Of a stretch of DNA of 64,000 nt, positions 1 through 8,383 are shown piece after piece. The notes beneath the pieces were generated by a model. It was not told the DNA's origin, did no database searches, and saw nothing but the letters and a program-made list of their open reading frames with translations. Within the stretch, counting starts at the first letter, position 1, and each line of letters begins with the position of its first letter. Location of the stretch: positions 1-64,000 of the forward strand of contig CAVHXA010000008.1 of NCBI GenBank assembly GCA_963639765.1. The letters run 5' to 3'. The stretch is from CAVHXA01 sp963639765. GTDB lineage: Bacteria > Bacillota > Clostridia > Oscillospirales > Oscillospiraceae. The translations under genes and the position numbers were made by a program.

Positions 1-26
1 GAAAAAATATTGATTTTGGGAAATAG
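1..26. repeat. Flanking direct repeat, left copy
   Basis: The core TGATTTTGGGAAA (11-23) is followed by a 1-nt difference and AG, and preceded by an A-rich stretch. A near-identical copy sits immediately after the ATPase gene (1268-1293), so the two copies bracket the gene. The role is unknown; an operator or the edge of a mobile cassette are both possible. Confidence 0.6.
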
Positions 27-57
27 AATGGGCATAATAAGCGAAGAGGTGATGAAC

Positions 58-1269
58 ATGAAGCTGATAGACCGAGGGATGTATCTCCGAAAACTGATTG
101 GGGTGATCGGAACGCCGGATATCAAGGTTGTCACGGGCGTCCGGCGCAGCGGAAAGTCAAAGCTGCTGGAAGCGTTCAAAGGGTATGTGGAAGCGACTTT
201 TGCGGACGCGAATATCGTGCATATCAATTTCAACCTGACAAAGTACGAAAAGTTCAAGGATTACCATGTCCTGAATGATTATATTGAAAGCTCCTATGTC
301 GATGGCAAACAGAATTTTGTCCTGATCGACGAAGTGCAGATGTGTCCGGACTTTGAGCTTGCCATCAATAATCTCCATGCGCAGGAAAGATTCGATATCT
401 ATATCACCGGTTCAAACGCTTTCCTCCTGAGTTCAGACCTTGCCACGCTCTTCACAGGCCGAACCTTTGAGGTGAAGGTGTTCCCGTTCTCGTTCAGCGA
501 GTTCTGCGAGTATTATTCCCTCACGGACAGGTATGCAGCGTTCTCCCGGTATCTGAGAGAGGGCGGCATGGCCGGCTCGTATCTTTATCAGGACGCGGAA
601 GCCAAATACGACTATATCGCGGATGTATTCGATACATTGATCGTCCGGGATATCCGGCAGAAATACAAAATCCGCAACCCGATCCTGATGAACCGCATCG
701 TCGATTTTCTGATGGACAATATCTCAAACCTTACGTCTGCCAGAAATATCGCAGATTCCCTCACAGGCAACAAGGATAAGATCAACCACAAAACCGTCGG
801 GAATTATATGCAGTATCTGTGCAATGCCTTTGCCTTTTATCGCGTTCGCAGGTATGACATTCAGGGGAAAAAGTATCTGGCCTCCAGTGATAAGCTGTAT
901 CTGAGCGATCACACCTTTCGGTATGCAAAGCTGGGAACCAGGAATCTGGACTACGGGCGCGTACTGGAAAACATCGTCGCCGTTGAGCTGCTCCGGCGCG
1001 GATATGAGGTCTATGTCGGGGTTCTGTACAGGAAAAAGATAGATTTCGTCGCCATCAAGCGCAACGAGAAGCTCTATATTCAGGTTTCGGACAACATCAG
1101 CGACGAGAAAACCTTTGAGCGCGAAGTAAGCCCCCTGCTGCAAATCAAGGACGCATATCCCAAGCTGGTGCTTGCCCGGATCAGAGACGAAGCGTACCAG
1201 TATGAGGGCGTTCAGATCGTCGATATCGCAGACTGGCTGGCAGGGCAGCCGTCTACTTCCCAAAAATGA
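58..1269 (+). CDS. AAA+ ATPase with C-terminal DUF4143 domain
   Basis: Predicted cytosolic ATP-binding protein of the AAA_14/DUF4143 type, 403 aa. A Walker A motif GVRRSGKS lies at residues 27-34, Walker B LIDEVQ at 89-94, and a sensor-like ITGSN segment follows near 118. The C-terminal half matches the DUF4143 region, which resembles a restriction-endonuclease fold; the conserved pattern RRGYEVYVG...KIDFVA is visible. The start was chosen at ATG 58 because AGAGGTG lies 7 nt upstream; an in-frame TTG at 10 and ATGs at 28 and 52 are less well placed. The family is common in Firmicutes as stand-alone, patchily distributed genes, and its biological role is not settled (nuclease-linked or selfish functions have been suggested). 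It is flanked by TTTTGGGAAA repeats and is not part of the downstream cdaA operon. Confidence 0.85.
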   Translation: MKLIDRGMYLRKLIGVIGTPDIKVVTGVRRSGKSKLLEAFKGYVEATFADANIVHINFNLTKYEKFKDYHVLNDYIESSYVDGKQNFVLIDEVQMCPDFELAINNLHAQERFDIYITGSNAFLLSSDLATLFTGRTFEVKVFPFSFSEFCEYYSLTDRYAAFSRYLREGGMAGSYLYQDAEAKYDYIADVFDTLIVRDIRQKYKIRNPILMNRIVDFLMDNISNLTSARNIADSLTGNKDKINHKTVGNYMQYLCNAFAFYRVRRYDIQGKKYLASSDKLYLSDHTFRYAKLGTRNLDYGRVLENIVAVELLRRGYEVYVGVLYRKKIDFVAIKRNEKLYIQVSDNISDEKTFEREVSPLLQIKDAYPKLVLARIRDEAYQYEGVQIVDIADWLAGQPSTSQK

Positions 1270-1293
1270 AAATAATCTGATTTTGGGAAACAG
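1257..1293. repeat. Flanking repeat, right copy, also an inverted repeat
   Basis: 1268-1293 repeats the sequence found at 1-26 (core TGATTTTGGGAAA at 1278-1290). In addition, TTCCCAAAA at 1257-1265 is the exact reverse complement of TTTTGGGAA at 1281-1289, so the last codons of the ATPase and the repeat can form a hairpin with a 15-nt loop spanning the stop codon. Confidence 0.6.
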
Positions 1294-1317
1294 CCACGGA
1301 GAAAGTTATGGCCAAGA

Positions 1318-1464
1318 AGACTGAAAAAGCAGGACTGCCCGGAAATCCGACTGAACCGGGCAAACGTCGCCAAGCACATCTCCGGGCTGATCTGCAAAGG
1401 CCGCTTCCTGACCCCCGGAAACGGCTTTTCGAAAAAGTGGACGCCGGATGTGAACAAAGCTTGA
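1318..1464 (+). pseudogene. Possible 3' remnant of an unrecognised gene
   Basis: An open frame ends at a TGA at 1462-1464 and reads a protein-like tail (RANVAKHISGLICKGR, then FLTPGNGFSKKWTP) without a proper start codon or ribosome site. The peptide looks like the end of a small winged-helix or DNA-binding protein, but the family is not recognised. It could equally be random open sequence. The rest of 1294-1492 shows nothing else. Confidence 0.2.
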
Positions 1465-1492
1465 CATTTGCGCACATTTGCGAGGTTTTGTC

Positions 1493-1521
1493 TTGTCAAC
1501 ACTGCCCCAATCGGATATAAT
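1493..1521 (+). promoter_or_regulatory. SigA-type promoter of the cdaA operon
   Basis: TTGTCA (1493-1498), 17-nt spacer, TATAAT (1516-1521). It lies 65 nt upstream of cdaA and is the only good promoter visible before the long plus-strand gene run. Confidence 0.75.
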
Positions 1522-1586
1522 CAAACAGATATGGAATCCGGGCTTTCGCGGATGCCGCAGGCAGTTTCCGGCAGCGAGGTGAAAAA

Positions 1587-2525
1587 ATGGACAAAATTAC
1601 CATGTTTCTTTCGGGCGTGTTCAACTATGTCCGCATTGCTCTTCTGGGCATCAGCTTTGTGGATATTCTGGATATTCTGGTTGTTGCGGCCCTGCTCTAC
1701 GGTGTGCTGGTCGTTGTCTTCAAAACCGGCGCCTCCCGGATTGCGCGGACGATCATCGCCACGCTGGTGCTCACCGGCCTGTCCGGCCTCATCGAAATGG
1801 ACGCGCTGCACTTCATCCTGAAAAACACCATCGAAATCGGCGTACTGGCTCTGGTCATTGTCTTTCAGCCTGAGCTGCGTCGCATGCTCGAAACCATCTC
1901 AAGCCGGTCCATTCTCGAGATCTTCGAGCCGAAAAAGACCGAAGACGAAACAATCCGCGTCTTTCAGACACTGATCGACACCTGTGCGGACCTTGCCGCC
2001 ACAAAAACCGGTGCTCTGATTGTCCTCGAAAAAGACGCAAGGCTGGATGCCTATTTTTCCACCGGGACGCAGCTGGACGCCATGGTTTCGGAGCAGATGC
2101 TGAAAAACATCTTCTTTCCCAAGGCGGCCCTGCACGACGGGGCTGCTATCATCCGGGAAGACCGCATTGTGGCTGCGGGCTGCGTGCTGCCTCTGTCGGA
2201 CAACCCCAACCTCAGCCGCGACCTGGGCACCCGGCACCGTGCGGGCGTGGGCGTCACCGAAAAAACCGACGCGGTCGCGCTGATTGTCTCCGAAGAAACC
2301 GGCATGGTCTCTCTGGCGGAAAACGGCTTTCTGCGCCGCTACTGGCTGGACGACGAGCACGCCGCGGCTTCGGGTGCCGACGAGACGGACCCGCGCACAG
2401 AGCTGATGCGCCGGCTGCGGATCGCCTTTGGACTTATCGCGCAGGAGCGGGAGCATTCCCTGCCCCGTCGCTTTGCAAACATCAAGGGGAAAAAAGATGA
2501 AGAATCCGATTCCGAAAATCCTTAA
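1587..2525 (+). CDS. cdaA: Membrane diadenylate cyclase CdaA
   Basis: Makes cyclic di-AMP from two ATP at the inner face of the membrane, controlling potassium/osmolyte uptake and wall homeostasis in Firmicutes. The N-terminal ~95 residues contain three hydrophobic segments, then a DisA_N/DAC domain follows. The signature residues are present: DGA at 184-186 and RHR at 216-218. Length is 312 aa, a little longer than usual because of a charged C-terminal tail. GAGGTGA precedes the ATG by 5 nt. It overlaps the next gene, cdaR, which is its usual regulatory partner. Promoter is at 1493-1521. Confidence 0.95.
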   Translation: MDKITMFLSGVFNYVRIALLGISFVDILDILVVAALLYGVLVVVFKTGASRIARTIIATLVLTGLSGLIEMDALHFILKNTIEIGVLALVIVFQPELRRMLETISSRSILEIFEPKKTEDETIRVFQTLIDTCADLAATKTGALIVLEKDARLDAYFSTGTQLDAMVSEQMLKNIFFPKAALHDGAAIIREDRIVAAGCVLPLSDNPNLSRDLGTRHRAGVGVTEKTDAVALIVSEETGMVSLAENGFLRRYWLDDEHAAASGADETDPRTELMRRLRIAFGLIAQEREHSLPRRFANIKGKKDEESDSENP

Positions 2526-3975
2526 CCGCCTCCGCCCGCACGGCGAGGCCGCAGACACTGCCGGAAATGCGGGGCGCCAGCTGCGGCGTGAGCGCCGCGG
2601 CTTTCGTCCGGGGCTGGCCGTCGCGGCGCTGATCATTGCCTTTGGCTTTTGGGTGTATGTGCGCAGTGTGGTCGAGCCCTATACCACCGTCACGCTTCGC
2701 CGCATTCCGATCGAATTTTCCGGTCAGGAGGAGCTTCGCGAAGACCGCAGCCTGATGGTCGACGTTGTCAACACCCCCATGGCGGACATCACATTCTACG
2801 GCAGGCGCAGCGAGCTGACCGAGCTCGAGCGCGACGGCATCACGCTCACGGTCGATCTGTCCGGCATCCGGCAGGCCGGCGCGTATGAGCTCCCCTACAA
2901 GATCACCTTTGCCGACGGCCTGAATGTCTCGAGCCTCACGGAAAACGGCAGAGAGCCGGCCTATATCTCCTTTACCGTCGCAAAGCTCTCAACGGTCACC
3001 GTCCCCGTAAAGGGCGTGCTCAACGGCGAGCAGCCCGTGGCCGAGGGCTATCTGGCCGGGACGATGACCTTCGACCCTGCCGAGATCACAATCAAGGGTC
3101 CCGAAGAACTCGTCAGCAGCGTGACCTATGCGCAGGTGGAGCTGCAGCGTGAAAATCTTTCGGCTACGGTAGTCACGCAGACACCCTTTGTTCTCATCGA
3201 CGACCAGGGCCAGATTGTTGAGTCCGACGAGATCAGCTGCAGCGCGGAGGAAATTACGGTCACGCAGCCCGTTGTGATGACAAAAAGCGTTCCCCTGTCC
3301 ATAGAGCTGATTTCCGGCGGCGGAGCCACCTCCAAAAACGCCATCACAGGCATCAGCCCCGCGTCCGTCACCCTGTCCGGCGATGCCGAAACGCTGGCGG
3401 GCGTAAACCAGATCGTCCTCGACCCGATCGATCTTTCCCAGGTCATCGGCTCCTATACGGTCGAGCTGCCGATCCTCATTCCAAACAACACCGAAAACCT
3501 CAGCGGCGAAACCGAGGCCACCGTAACGGTCGAGCTCAAGGGACTGACCACCAAGGTTTTCCGGGTTACCAACATCGAAATGGCCCTGCCCGAGGGCGGT
3601 CTGCCCGAAGGGCTGCAGGCCACCTGCATCACCTCTTCTCTGCAGGTTTATGTCCGGGCGCCGGACGAGATCATCGAACAGATTTATGCCAACAACATCC
3701 GCGCAGTGGCGGACCTCAGCAACTACATGGCCGTGGGGCAGTATTCCATCCCCGTAGAGGTCTACATCGACGGATATACCGACGCCGGCGTGCTGGACAC
3801 CTATGAGGTGGTTGTCCGTGTTACCTCCTCAGACGGCTCCGAGCTGATCGACGAAACCAGCGGTCTGGGCGCACTGAGCGGCTATGCCGCCGAGGAAGCA
3901 CCGGCCACATCCGATCTGGTCGAGCACATTGCCGAAGCACAGAAGGCCGGCGTGGAATCCGGCAGCAAGGAGTAA
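2497..3975 (+). CDS. cdaR: CdaA regulator, YbbR-domain protein CdaR
   Basis: Single-pass membrane protein with extracytoplasmic YbbR repeats that modulates CdaA activity in Firmicutes. The start was set at ATG 2497 (AAGGGG upstream), inside the end of cdaA (29-nt overlap), rather than at an upstream in-frame codon that would add 23 residues read from cdaA sequence. The transmembrane helix is at about residues 39-57 and is followed by roughly four beta-rich YbbR units, visible as recurring patterns such as V.VKG, TIKGPEE and VTLSGDAE. 492 aa. The C-terminus is acidic and alanine-rich. Overlap with cdaA suggests translational coupling. Confidence 0.9.
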   Translation: MKNPIPKILNRLRPHGEAADTAGNAGRQLRRERRGFRPGLAVAALIIAFGFWVYVRSVVEPYTTVTLRRIPIEFSGQEELREDRSLMVDVVNTPMADITFYGRRSELTELERDGITLTVDLSGIRQAGAYELPYKITFADGLNVSSLTENGREPAYISFTVAKLSTVTVPVKGVLNGEQPVAEGYLAGTMTFDPAEITIKGPEELVSSVTYAQVELQRENLSATVVTQTPFVLIDDQGQIVESDEISCSAEEITVTQPVVMTKSVPLSIELISGGGATSKNAITGISPASVTLSGDAETLAGVNQIVLDPIDLSQVIGSYTVELPILIPNNTENLSGETEATVTVELKGLTTKVFRVTNIEMALPEGGLPEGLQATCITSSLQVYVRAPDEIIEQIYANNIRAVADLSNYMAVGQYSIPVEVYIDGYTDAGVLDTYEVVVRVTSSDGSELIDETSGLGALSGYAAEEAPATSDLVEHIAEAQKAGVESGSKE

Positions 3976-3977
3976 CC

Positions 3978-4379
3978 ATGACAAGAAAGGTTCAGGTCCG
4001 GCGTCTGCTGGACAACCAGACCGCAGAGGTCTTTCTCGAAAGGCCCACGGCCTGCAGCGGCGACTGCCATCAGTGTGCGGGCGGCTGCACGGCAGCCCGG
4101 GAGATCATGACCGTCCGCGCCCTCAACCCGATCGGCGCCGGGCCGGGCGATCTTGTCCTGCTCGAGCTCGACACCCGGCAGATGCTGAAAATCACGGTTC
4201 TGGTCTGTCTTGTGCCGATTGTCCTGTTTTTTCTGGGCTGGTTTCTGGGCGCACTGATCCGGCTGGCGCCGTGGTTCGGTGCTCTGGGCTTTTTGCTGGG
4301 CATTGTCTTCATCCTCTGGTACAACCGCCACATTGAGCGCAGGGCTCCGGTCACATACCGCATTGTCGGCTTTCAATAA
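3978..4379 (+). CDS. RseC/MucC-like (SoxR-reducing system) membrane protein
   Basis: 133 aa. The N-terminal cytosolic part carries a cysteine cluster at C26, C30, C33 and C37 (ACSGDCHQCAGGC), typical of the RseC family and thought to bind an Fe-S cluster or act in electron transfer. Two transmembrane helices follow (about 67-110). In clostridia, RseC-like proteins are best known beside Rnf complexes; here it stands alone between cdaR (2-nt gap) and a DUF5685 gene (2-nt gap), so it is in the same transcription unit. Its role here is inferred from family only. Confidence 0.8.
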   Translation: MTRKVQVRRLLDNQTAEVFLERPTACSGDCHQCAGGCTAAREIMTVRALNPIGAGPGDLVLLELDTRQMLKITVLVCLVPIVLFFLGWFLGALIRLAPWFGALGFLLGIVFILWYNRHIERRAPVTYRIVGFQ

Positions 4380-4381
4380 CC

Positions 4382-5257
4382 ATGTACGGCTATATCCGTC
4401 CTCTGAAGGGAGAGCTGAAGGTCCGGCAGCTTGCAGACTATCGTGCGGTCTATTGCGGCCTGTGCCGCAGTCTGGGCCGACGCTACGGCTTTGGGGCGCG
4501 CTTCCTCATAAACTACGAGCTCACCTTTCTGTATTGCCTGCTCACGGCCTGCGGGCCGGCTCCCGCCAAAGGCAGGGCCTTTTGCCCGGCCAATCCCTTT
4601 CGCAGAAAAATCTGCATACAGCCCGACGACGAAATGGACTATACCGCAGACGTCTGCGTTCTGCTGGGCTGCAGCAGGCTCGACGACGCGGCGCGCGACG
4701 AACGCGGCTTTCGCCGCCTTGCGGCGTGGCTTGCGCGGCTTCTCCTCAAAAAAAGCCGGCGGCGCGCACAAAGCCGCAGACCGCAGCTGGCGCAGAGCAT
4801 CGAGGCACATCTGCACAGGCTCCACGCGCTCGAGCAGCAGCGCTTCGCCGGCCTCGACGAGCCGGCAGACGAATTTGCGGCCATGCTCGCGCAGTGCAGT
4901 GCCTGCCTGACCGACGACGCACTCCGGCGTCCGGCCGAACAGATTCTCTACCACCTCGGCCGCTTCATCTATCTGTGCGACGCGTGGGATGACCTTGCCG
5001 ACGACCGGAAAACCGGAAGCTACAACCCCATCCTCTGCAAATACGCCCTGCAGGCCCGGGAGCCGACGCCCCGGCAAAGGCAGGAGCTGCACACAACCCT
5101 GACCCATTCCATCCGCCTTGCGGCAGCCGCACTCGAGCTGCTGCCCCTGCAGTGGAGCAGGGAACTTCTGGAAAACATCATCTACCTCGGGCTGCCCGCA
5201 GTGCTCTCGGCTGTGGCGGACGGAACCTTCGGAAGAAAAGACAGGAGCTTGCAATGA
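4382..5257 (+). CDS. DUF5685 family protein
   Basis: 291 aa, predicted cytosolic and largely helical. The N-terminus (MYGYIRP...DYRAVYCGLCRSLG) is characteristic of DUF5685, which is widespread in clostridia and functionally unassigned. Two cysteines in YCGLC and further Cys at CPAN and KIC give a metal- or cluster-binding look. An aspartate-rich segment LCDAWDDLADD is reminiscent of the DDxxD motif of helical prenyl-transferring enzymes, though this is only a resemblance. The stop overlaps the start of the J-protein gene (ATGA), so the two are probably translationally coupled. Confidence 0.8.
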   Translation: MYGYIRPLKGELKVRQLADYRAVYCGLCRSLGRRYGFGARFLINYELTFLYCLLTACGPAPAKGRAFCPANPFRRKICIQPDDEMDYTADVCVLLGCSRLDDAARDERGFRRLAAWLARLLLKKSRRRAQSRRPQLAQSIEAHLHRLHALEQQRFAGLDEPADEFAAMLAQCSACLTDDALRRPAEQILYHLGRFIYLCDAWDDLADDRKTGSYNPILCKYALQAREPTPRQRQELHTTLTHSIRLAAAALELLPLQWSRELLENIIYLGLPAVLSAVADGTFGRKDRSLQ

Positions 5258-5859
5258 AAGATCCCTATCAGGTTCTGGGCGTATCCCCCACAGCCTCAGA
5301 CGACGAAATCAAAAAGGCCTATCGTGAGCTTGCACGCAAATACCACCCCGACAACTACCAGGACAATCCTCTGGCCGACCTTGCGCAGGAAAAGATGAAA
5401 GAGGTCAACGAGGCCTACGATACGCTCACAAAATCCCGCTCCGGGGGCGGCACGCGGGCGCGAACGGCGGATTCCTCATACAGCTCCGCCGGCACGGCCT
5501 CCTCTGATCCCCGCTATGCGCAGGTGCGCAGCGCCATCAACTCCGGCTATCTCAACCAGGCCGAGGAGCTGCTGCGTGCCATGCCCGACCGCGACGCGCA
5601 GTGGAACTATCTGATGGGGGCTGTGGCGTTTCGCCGCGGACATCTCGACAATGCCCGCGCCTACTACGAAACCGCCTGCCGCATGGATCCGACCAACCGC
5701 GAATATCAGCAGGCATACAGCCGCATGCAGACCGGCGGCGCCTATCAGGCCTATCGGCAGACGGGCTATCCGGAAAACACGCAGTGCGACGGCTGTGACG
5801 TATGCACAAGTCTCATGTGTGCAGACTGCTTCTGCCGCTGCCTGGGGTCCGGCTGCTGA
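5254..5859 (+). CDS. J-domain protein with cysteine-rich C-terminal tail
   Basis: 201 aa. Residues 1-70 form a J domain (MKDPYQVLGV..., HPD at 31-33), expected to stimulate an Hsp70/DnaK partner. A Gly/Ser-rich linker and a TPR-like helical segment follow (about 90-175), then a tail with seven or so cysteines (CDGCDVC, CADCFCRC, GSGC). It lacks the DnaJ zinc-finger and C-terminal substrate domains, so it is not DnaJ itself. The start at ATG 5254 overlaps the previous stop codon; an upstream in-frame extension is not supported. The Cys-rich tail suggests metal binding, or membrane tethering by modification; neither is shown. Confidence 0.88.
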   Translation: MKDPYQVLGVSPTASDDEIKKAYRELARKYHPDNYQDNPLADLAQEKMKEVNEAYDTLTKSRSGGGTRARTADSSYSSAGTASSDPRYAQVRSAINSGYLNQAEELLRAMPDRDAQWNYLMGAVAFRRGHLDNARAYYETACRMDPTNREYQQAYSRMQTGGAYQAYRQTGYPENTQCDGCDVCTSLMCADCFCRCLGSGC

Positions 5860-6368
5860 TGAAAAAGACAAGACTGCTTGCCCGCTGCGCCATCCTCACG
5901 GCACTTTCGGTGACCCTTCTGTATCTGGCCGGGGTTCTGCCCGCAGCCAGCCTGACGCTTGCGGCGTTTGCGGCCGTGCTGCCGGCGGCGGCGGTGCTGC
6001 AGGGCGGACTGCGCTGGGGCGCGATGGTGTGGCTGGCCTCCTCCGCGCTCGGCCTGCTGCTTGCGCCCGACAAATCGATGGCCCTGCTCTACGCACTGGT
6101 TCTGGGGCACTACACCATCACAAAAAGCCTGATCGAGCGCATCGGCTGTCTGCCGGCCGAATGGGCACTGAAGCTTCTGACCTTCAACCTGCTGCTGGCC
6201 GGATACCGGCTGCTGTTCGGCAGCTTTTTCGAACAGTCGACCGATGGGATCCGTGTCGGCACCGCGGCGCTCTGGCTGATACTCAACATCCTCTTTGTGC
6301 TGTATGATATCGGCTGCACGGGGCTTATCGCCACCTATCTCAGACGCTTCGGCAAACGGTCCGACTGA
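5859..6368 (+). CDS. Small polytopic membrane protein, ECF S-component-like
   Basis: 169 aa with about five hydrophobic helices. The start at ATG 5859 overlaps the preceding TGA (TGATG) with no separate ribosome site, implying coupling to the J-protein gene. Size and topology (LLARCAILTALSVTLLYLAG opening) recall substrate-binding S components of energy-coupling-factor vitamin transporters and DUF2232-like proteins, but no diagnostic motif is seen. Function unknown. Confidence 0.65.
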   Translation: MKKTRLLARCAILTALSVTLLYLAGVLPAASLTLAAFAAVLPAAAVLQGGLRWGAMVWLASSALGLLLAPDKSMALLYALVLGHYTITKSLIERIGCLPAEWALKLLTFNLLLAGYRLLFGSFFEQSTDGIRVGTAALWLILNILFVLYDIGCTGLIATYLRRFGKRSD

Positions 6369-6453
6369 AAACCCATGGCAGAACCGCCAAATCAATACCA
6401 CCGTGCAGTCCGGTATTTCGCAAACGGCTGCCCGACAAAGGAGAAATCAGATC

Positions 6454-7332
6454 TTGCCTTCCAGCATGACGGGCTACGGCCGGGCCCAGAACATCATCAA
6501 CGGCCGCGAGATCACCATAGAGCTTCGCAGCGTCAACAACCGCTACCTCGACGCCAATATCCGTCTGCCAAGGGTCTATGGTTTTGCCGAAGAGGCTCTG
6601 CGCACCCGCCTGCAGAGCCGGATTGCCCGCGGAAAGGTCGATGTCTACGTTACCATCCGGGATGTGGGCACACAAAACACGAGCGTCACGCTGAACCGCG
6701 GCGTGCTCGAGGGCTATCTGACCGCCATGCGGCAGATGATCGACGAATACGGTGTGGCAGACGACATCACCGTCGGAACGCTGTCCCGCTTTTCAGACAT
6801 CTTCACCGTTGAAAAGGCGCAGGAAGACGAGCAGCAGCTCAAAAACGACATCCTCCGCGCGGTCGACGAGGCACTGGATGCCTTCTGCGCCATGCGCGAA
6901 AAAGAAGGCGGAGCCCTGTGTGCCGACCTTCTCGCCAAATGCGATACGGTCCTGCGTCTGGTGGCCCGGGTCGAGGAGCGCAGCCCGCAGACCGTAGCCG
7001 AATACCGGCAGCGTCTTCTGGACAAAATGAACGAGGTTCTGGCCGGGGCCGGTGTGGACGAAGCCCGGATTCTCACCGAGGCGGCCATCTATGCCGACAA
7101 GGTCGCGGTCGACGAGGAAATCACCCGTCTGCGCAGCCATGTCGACCAGATGCGCGGCATGCTCCGCGAGGGCGGCGCCATTGGCCGAAAGCTCGATTTT
7201 CTGATGCAGGAAATGAACAGAGAGGCAAACACCATCGGTTCAAAGGCGGGCGACGCCGCCATTGCCCGGCTTGTGGTCGACCTGAAGGCCGAGCTCGAAA
7301 AAATGCGCGAACAGATCCAGAACCTCGAATAA
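6454..7332 (+). CDS. yicC: YicC family endoribonuclease-like protein
   Basis: 292 aa. The N-terminus SSMTGYGR and the C-terminal DUF1732 region (NREANTIGSKAGD near the end) are family hallmarks. Members have been shown to act as endoribonucleases affecting RNA stability in some bacteria. The start is taken as TTG 6454: AAAGGAG lies 10 nt upstream, and this gives the usual few residues before SMTGYGR; ATG 6466 would be 22 nt from the ribosome site. It leads the conserved yicC-remA-gmk-rpoZ-priA order of clostridia. Confidence 0.92.
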   Translation: MPSSMTGYGRAQNIINGREITIELRSVNNRYLDANIRLPRVYGFAEEALRTRLQSRIARGKVDVYVTIRDVGTQNTSVTLNRGVLEGYLTAMRQMIDEYGVADDITVGTLSRFSDIFTVEKAQEDEQQLKNDILRAVDEALDAFCAMREKEGGALCADLLAKCDTVLRLVARVEERSPQTVAEYRQRLLDKMNEVLAGAGVDEARILTEAAIYADKVAVDEEITRLRSHVDQMRGMLREGGAIGRKLDFLMQEMNREANTIGSKAGDAAIARLVVDLKAELEKMREQIQNLE

Positions 7333-7351
7333 AGGCAAAGAGGGTGACACA

Positions 7352-7609
7352 ATGAAGCTTGTCAACATCGGATTCGGAAACATGGTTTCCGCACAGCGTC
7401 TGATTGCCGTGGTAAGTCCCGACTCGGCGCCCATCAAGCGCATCATCCAGGAGGCACGGGACCGCGGCATGCTTGTTGACGCGACCTACGGACGGCGTAC
7501 CCGGGCGGTAATTCTGATGGACACGGACCACGTAATTCTTTCGGCATTTTCGCCGGAAACGGTTTCGGGCCGTATGGAAGACAAGGCAGAAGAGGGTGAG
7601 CAGGAATGA
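7352..7609 (+). CDS. remA: DUF370/RemA family protein
   Basis: 85 aa, the usual size. The N-terminus KLVNIGFGNMVSAQRLIAVV and the central RDRGMLVDATYGRRTR segment match the RemA family. In Bacillus subtilis RemA is an oligomeric DNA-binding activator of biofilm and osmoprotectant genes; in non-biofilm clostridia its role is less clear. It overlaps gmk by ATGA, which is the normal neighbour. Confidence 0.92.
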   Translation: MKLVNIGFGNMVSAQRLIAVVSPDSAPIKRIIQEARDRGMLVDATYGRRTRAVILMDTDHVILSAFSPETVSGRMEDKAEEGEQE

Positions 7610-8214
7610 CCGAAGGACGGCTGATTGTGCTTTCCGGTCCCTCCGGCGTCGGCAAGAGCACGGTAATCCGCAGGCTGCTGAGCCGGCACCCGGACACCTT
7701 TTTCTCCGTATCCGTCACAACCCGCGCACCCCGTCCGGGCGAAACGGACGGAAAGGACTATCACTTCATCACGCAGCAGGCCTACGACGAGATGCTGCAA
7801 AACAACCGCCTGCTTGAGCACGCGGGCTATGTTGGAAAGTGCTACGGCACCCCTGCCGCGCCCGTAGACGAGGCTCTCGCGGCCGGCAAAGACGTGCTGC
7901 TGGATATCGAGCCGCAGGGTGCGCTGCAGATCCGCCGTGCAAGGCCGCGCGCCATCCTGATCTTTCTGGCCGCCCCCAGCTGGCAGGAGCTCGAACGCCG
8001 CCTTCGCGGCCGGGGCGACACGGCAGACGAGGCCATTGCGGGGCGCCTGAAAACGGCCCGCTGGGAATATGCCCAGGCCGCGCAATACGACTACATCGTC
8101 TGCAACGACAGCGTCGACGGAGCAATCGGCGAGCTCAACGCCATCCTCGCAGCCGAGGCCTGCCGGCCCTTCCGGCGCGCGCAGCTGCTCGGCGCACAGG
8201 ATACCCAAAGCTGA
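7606..8214 (+). CDS. gmk: Guanylate kinase
   Basis: Phosphorylates GMP to GDP with ATP, feeding GTP synthesis. 202 aa. P-loop GPSGVGKS at 11-18, the GMP-binding SVTTRAPRPGE segment at about 36-46, and the lid-region RLRGRGDT near 144 are all present. The C-terminus is slightly degenerate compared with typical enzymes. Cotranscribed with remA (4-nt overlap); 170 nt separate it from rpoZ. Confidence 0.95.
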   Translation: MTEGRLIVLSGPSGVGKSTVIRRLLSRHPDTFFSVSVTTRAPRPGETDGKDYHFITQQAYDEMLQNNRLLEHAGYVGKCYGTPAAPVDEALAAGKDVLLDIEPQGALQIRRARPRAILIFLAAPSWQELERRLRGRGDTADEAIAGRLKTARWEYAQAAQYDYIVCNDSVDGAIGELNAILAAEACRPFRRAQLLGAQDTQS

Positions 8215-8383
8215 CCTGCAGGCCGTATCCTTCGCCCAACGGACCGCCTGCACAGATGTGCTGCCAACAGGCCCTTCCACCGGGGCCGGCCGCGCTTTCC
8301 GATTCGGCAGAAGCCTTCCGCCTGCCTCTGCCGGGCGATGTGCTGCCGCCCCTGTTCACCACTCTACCAAAGGAGACGATTTC

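Noticed and set aside
724..1263. Long antisense frames opposite the ATPase, rsmB, priA and other genes
   Set aside because: Shadows created by codon bias in real genes: no ribosome sites, no domain signatures, arginine/alanine/serine-rich composition.
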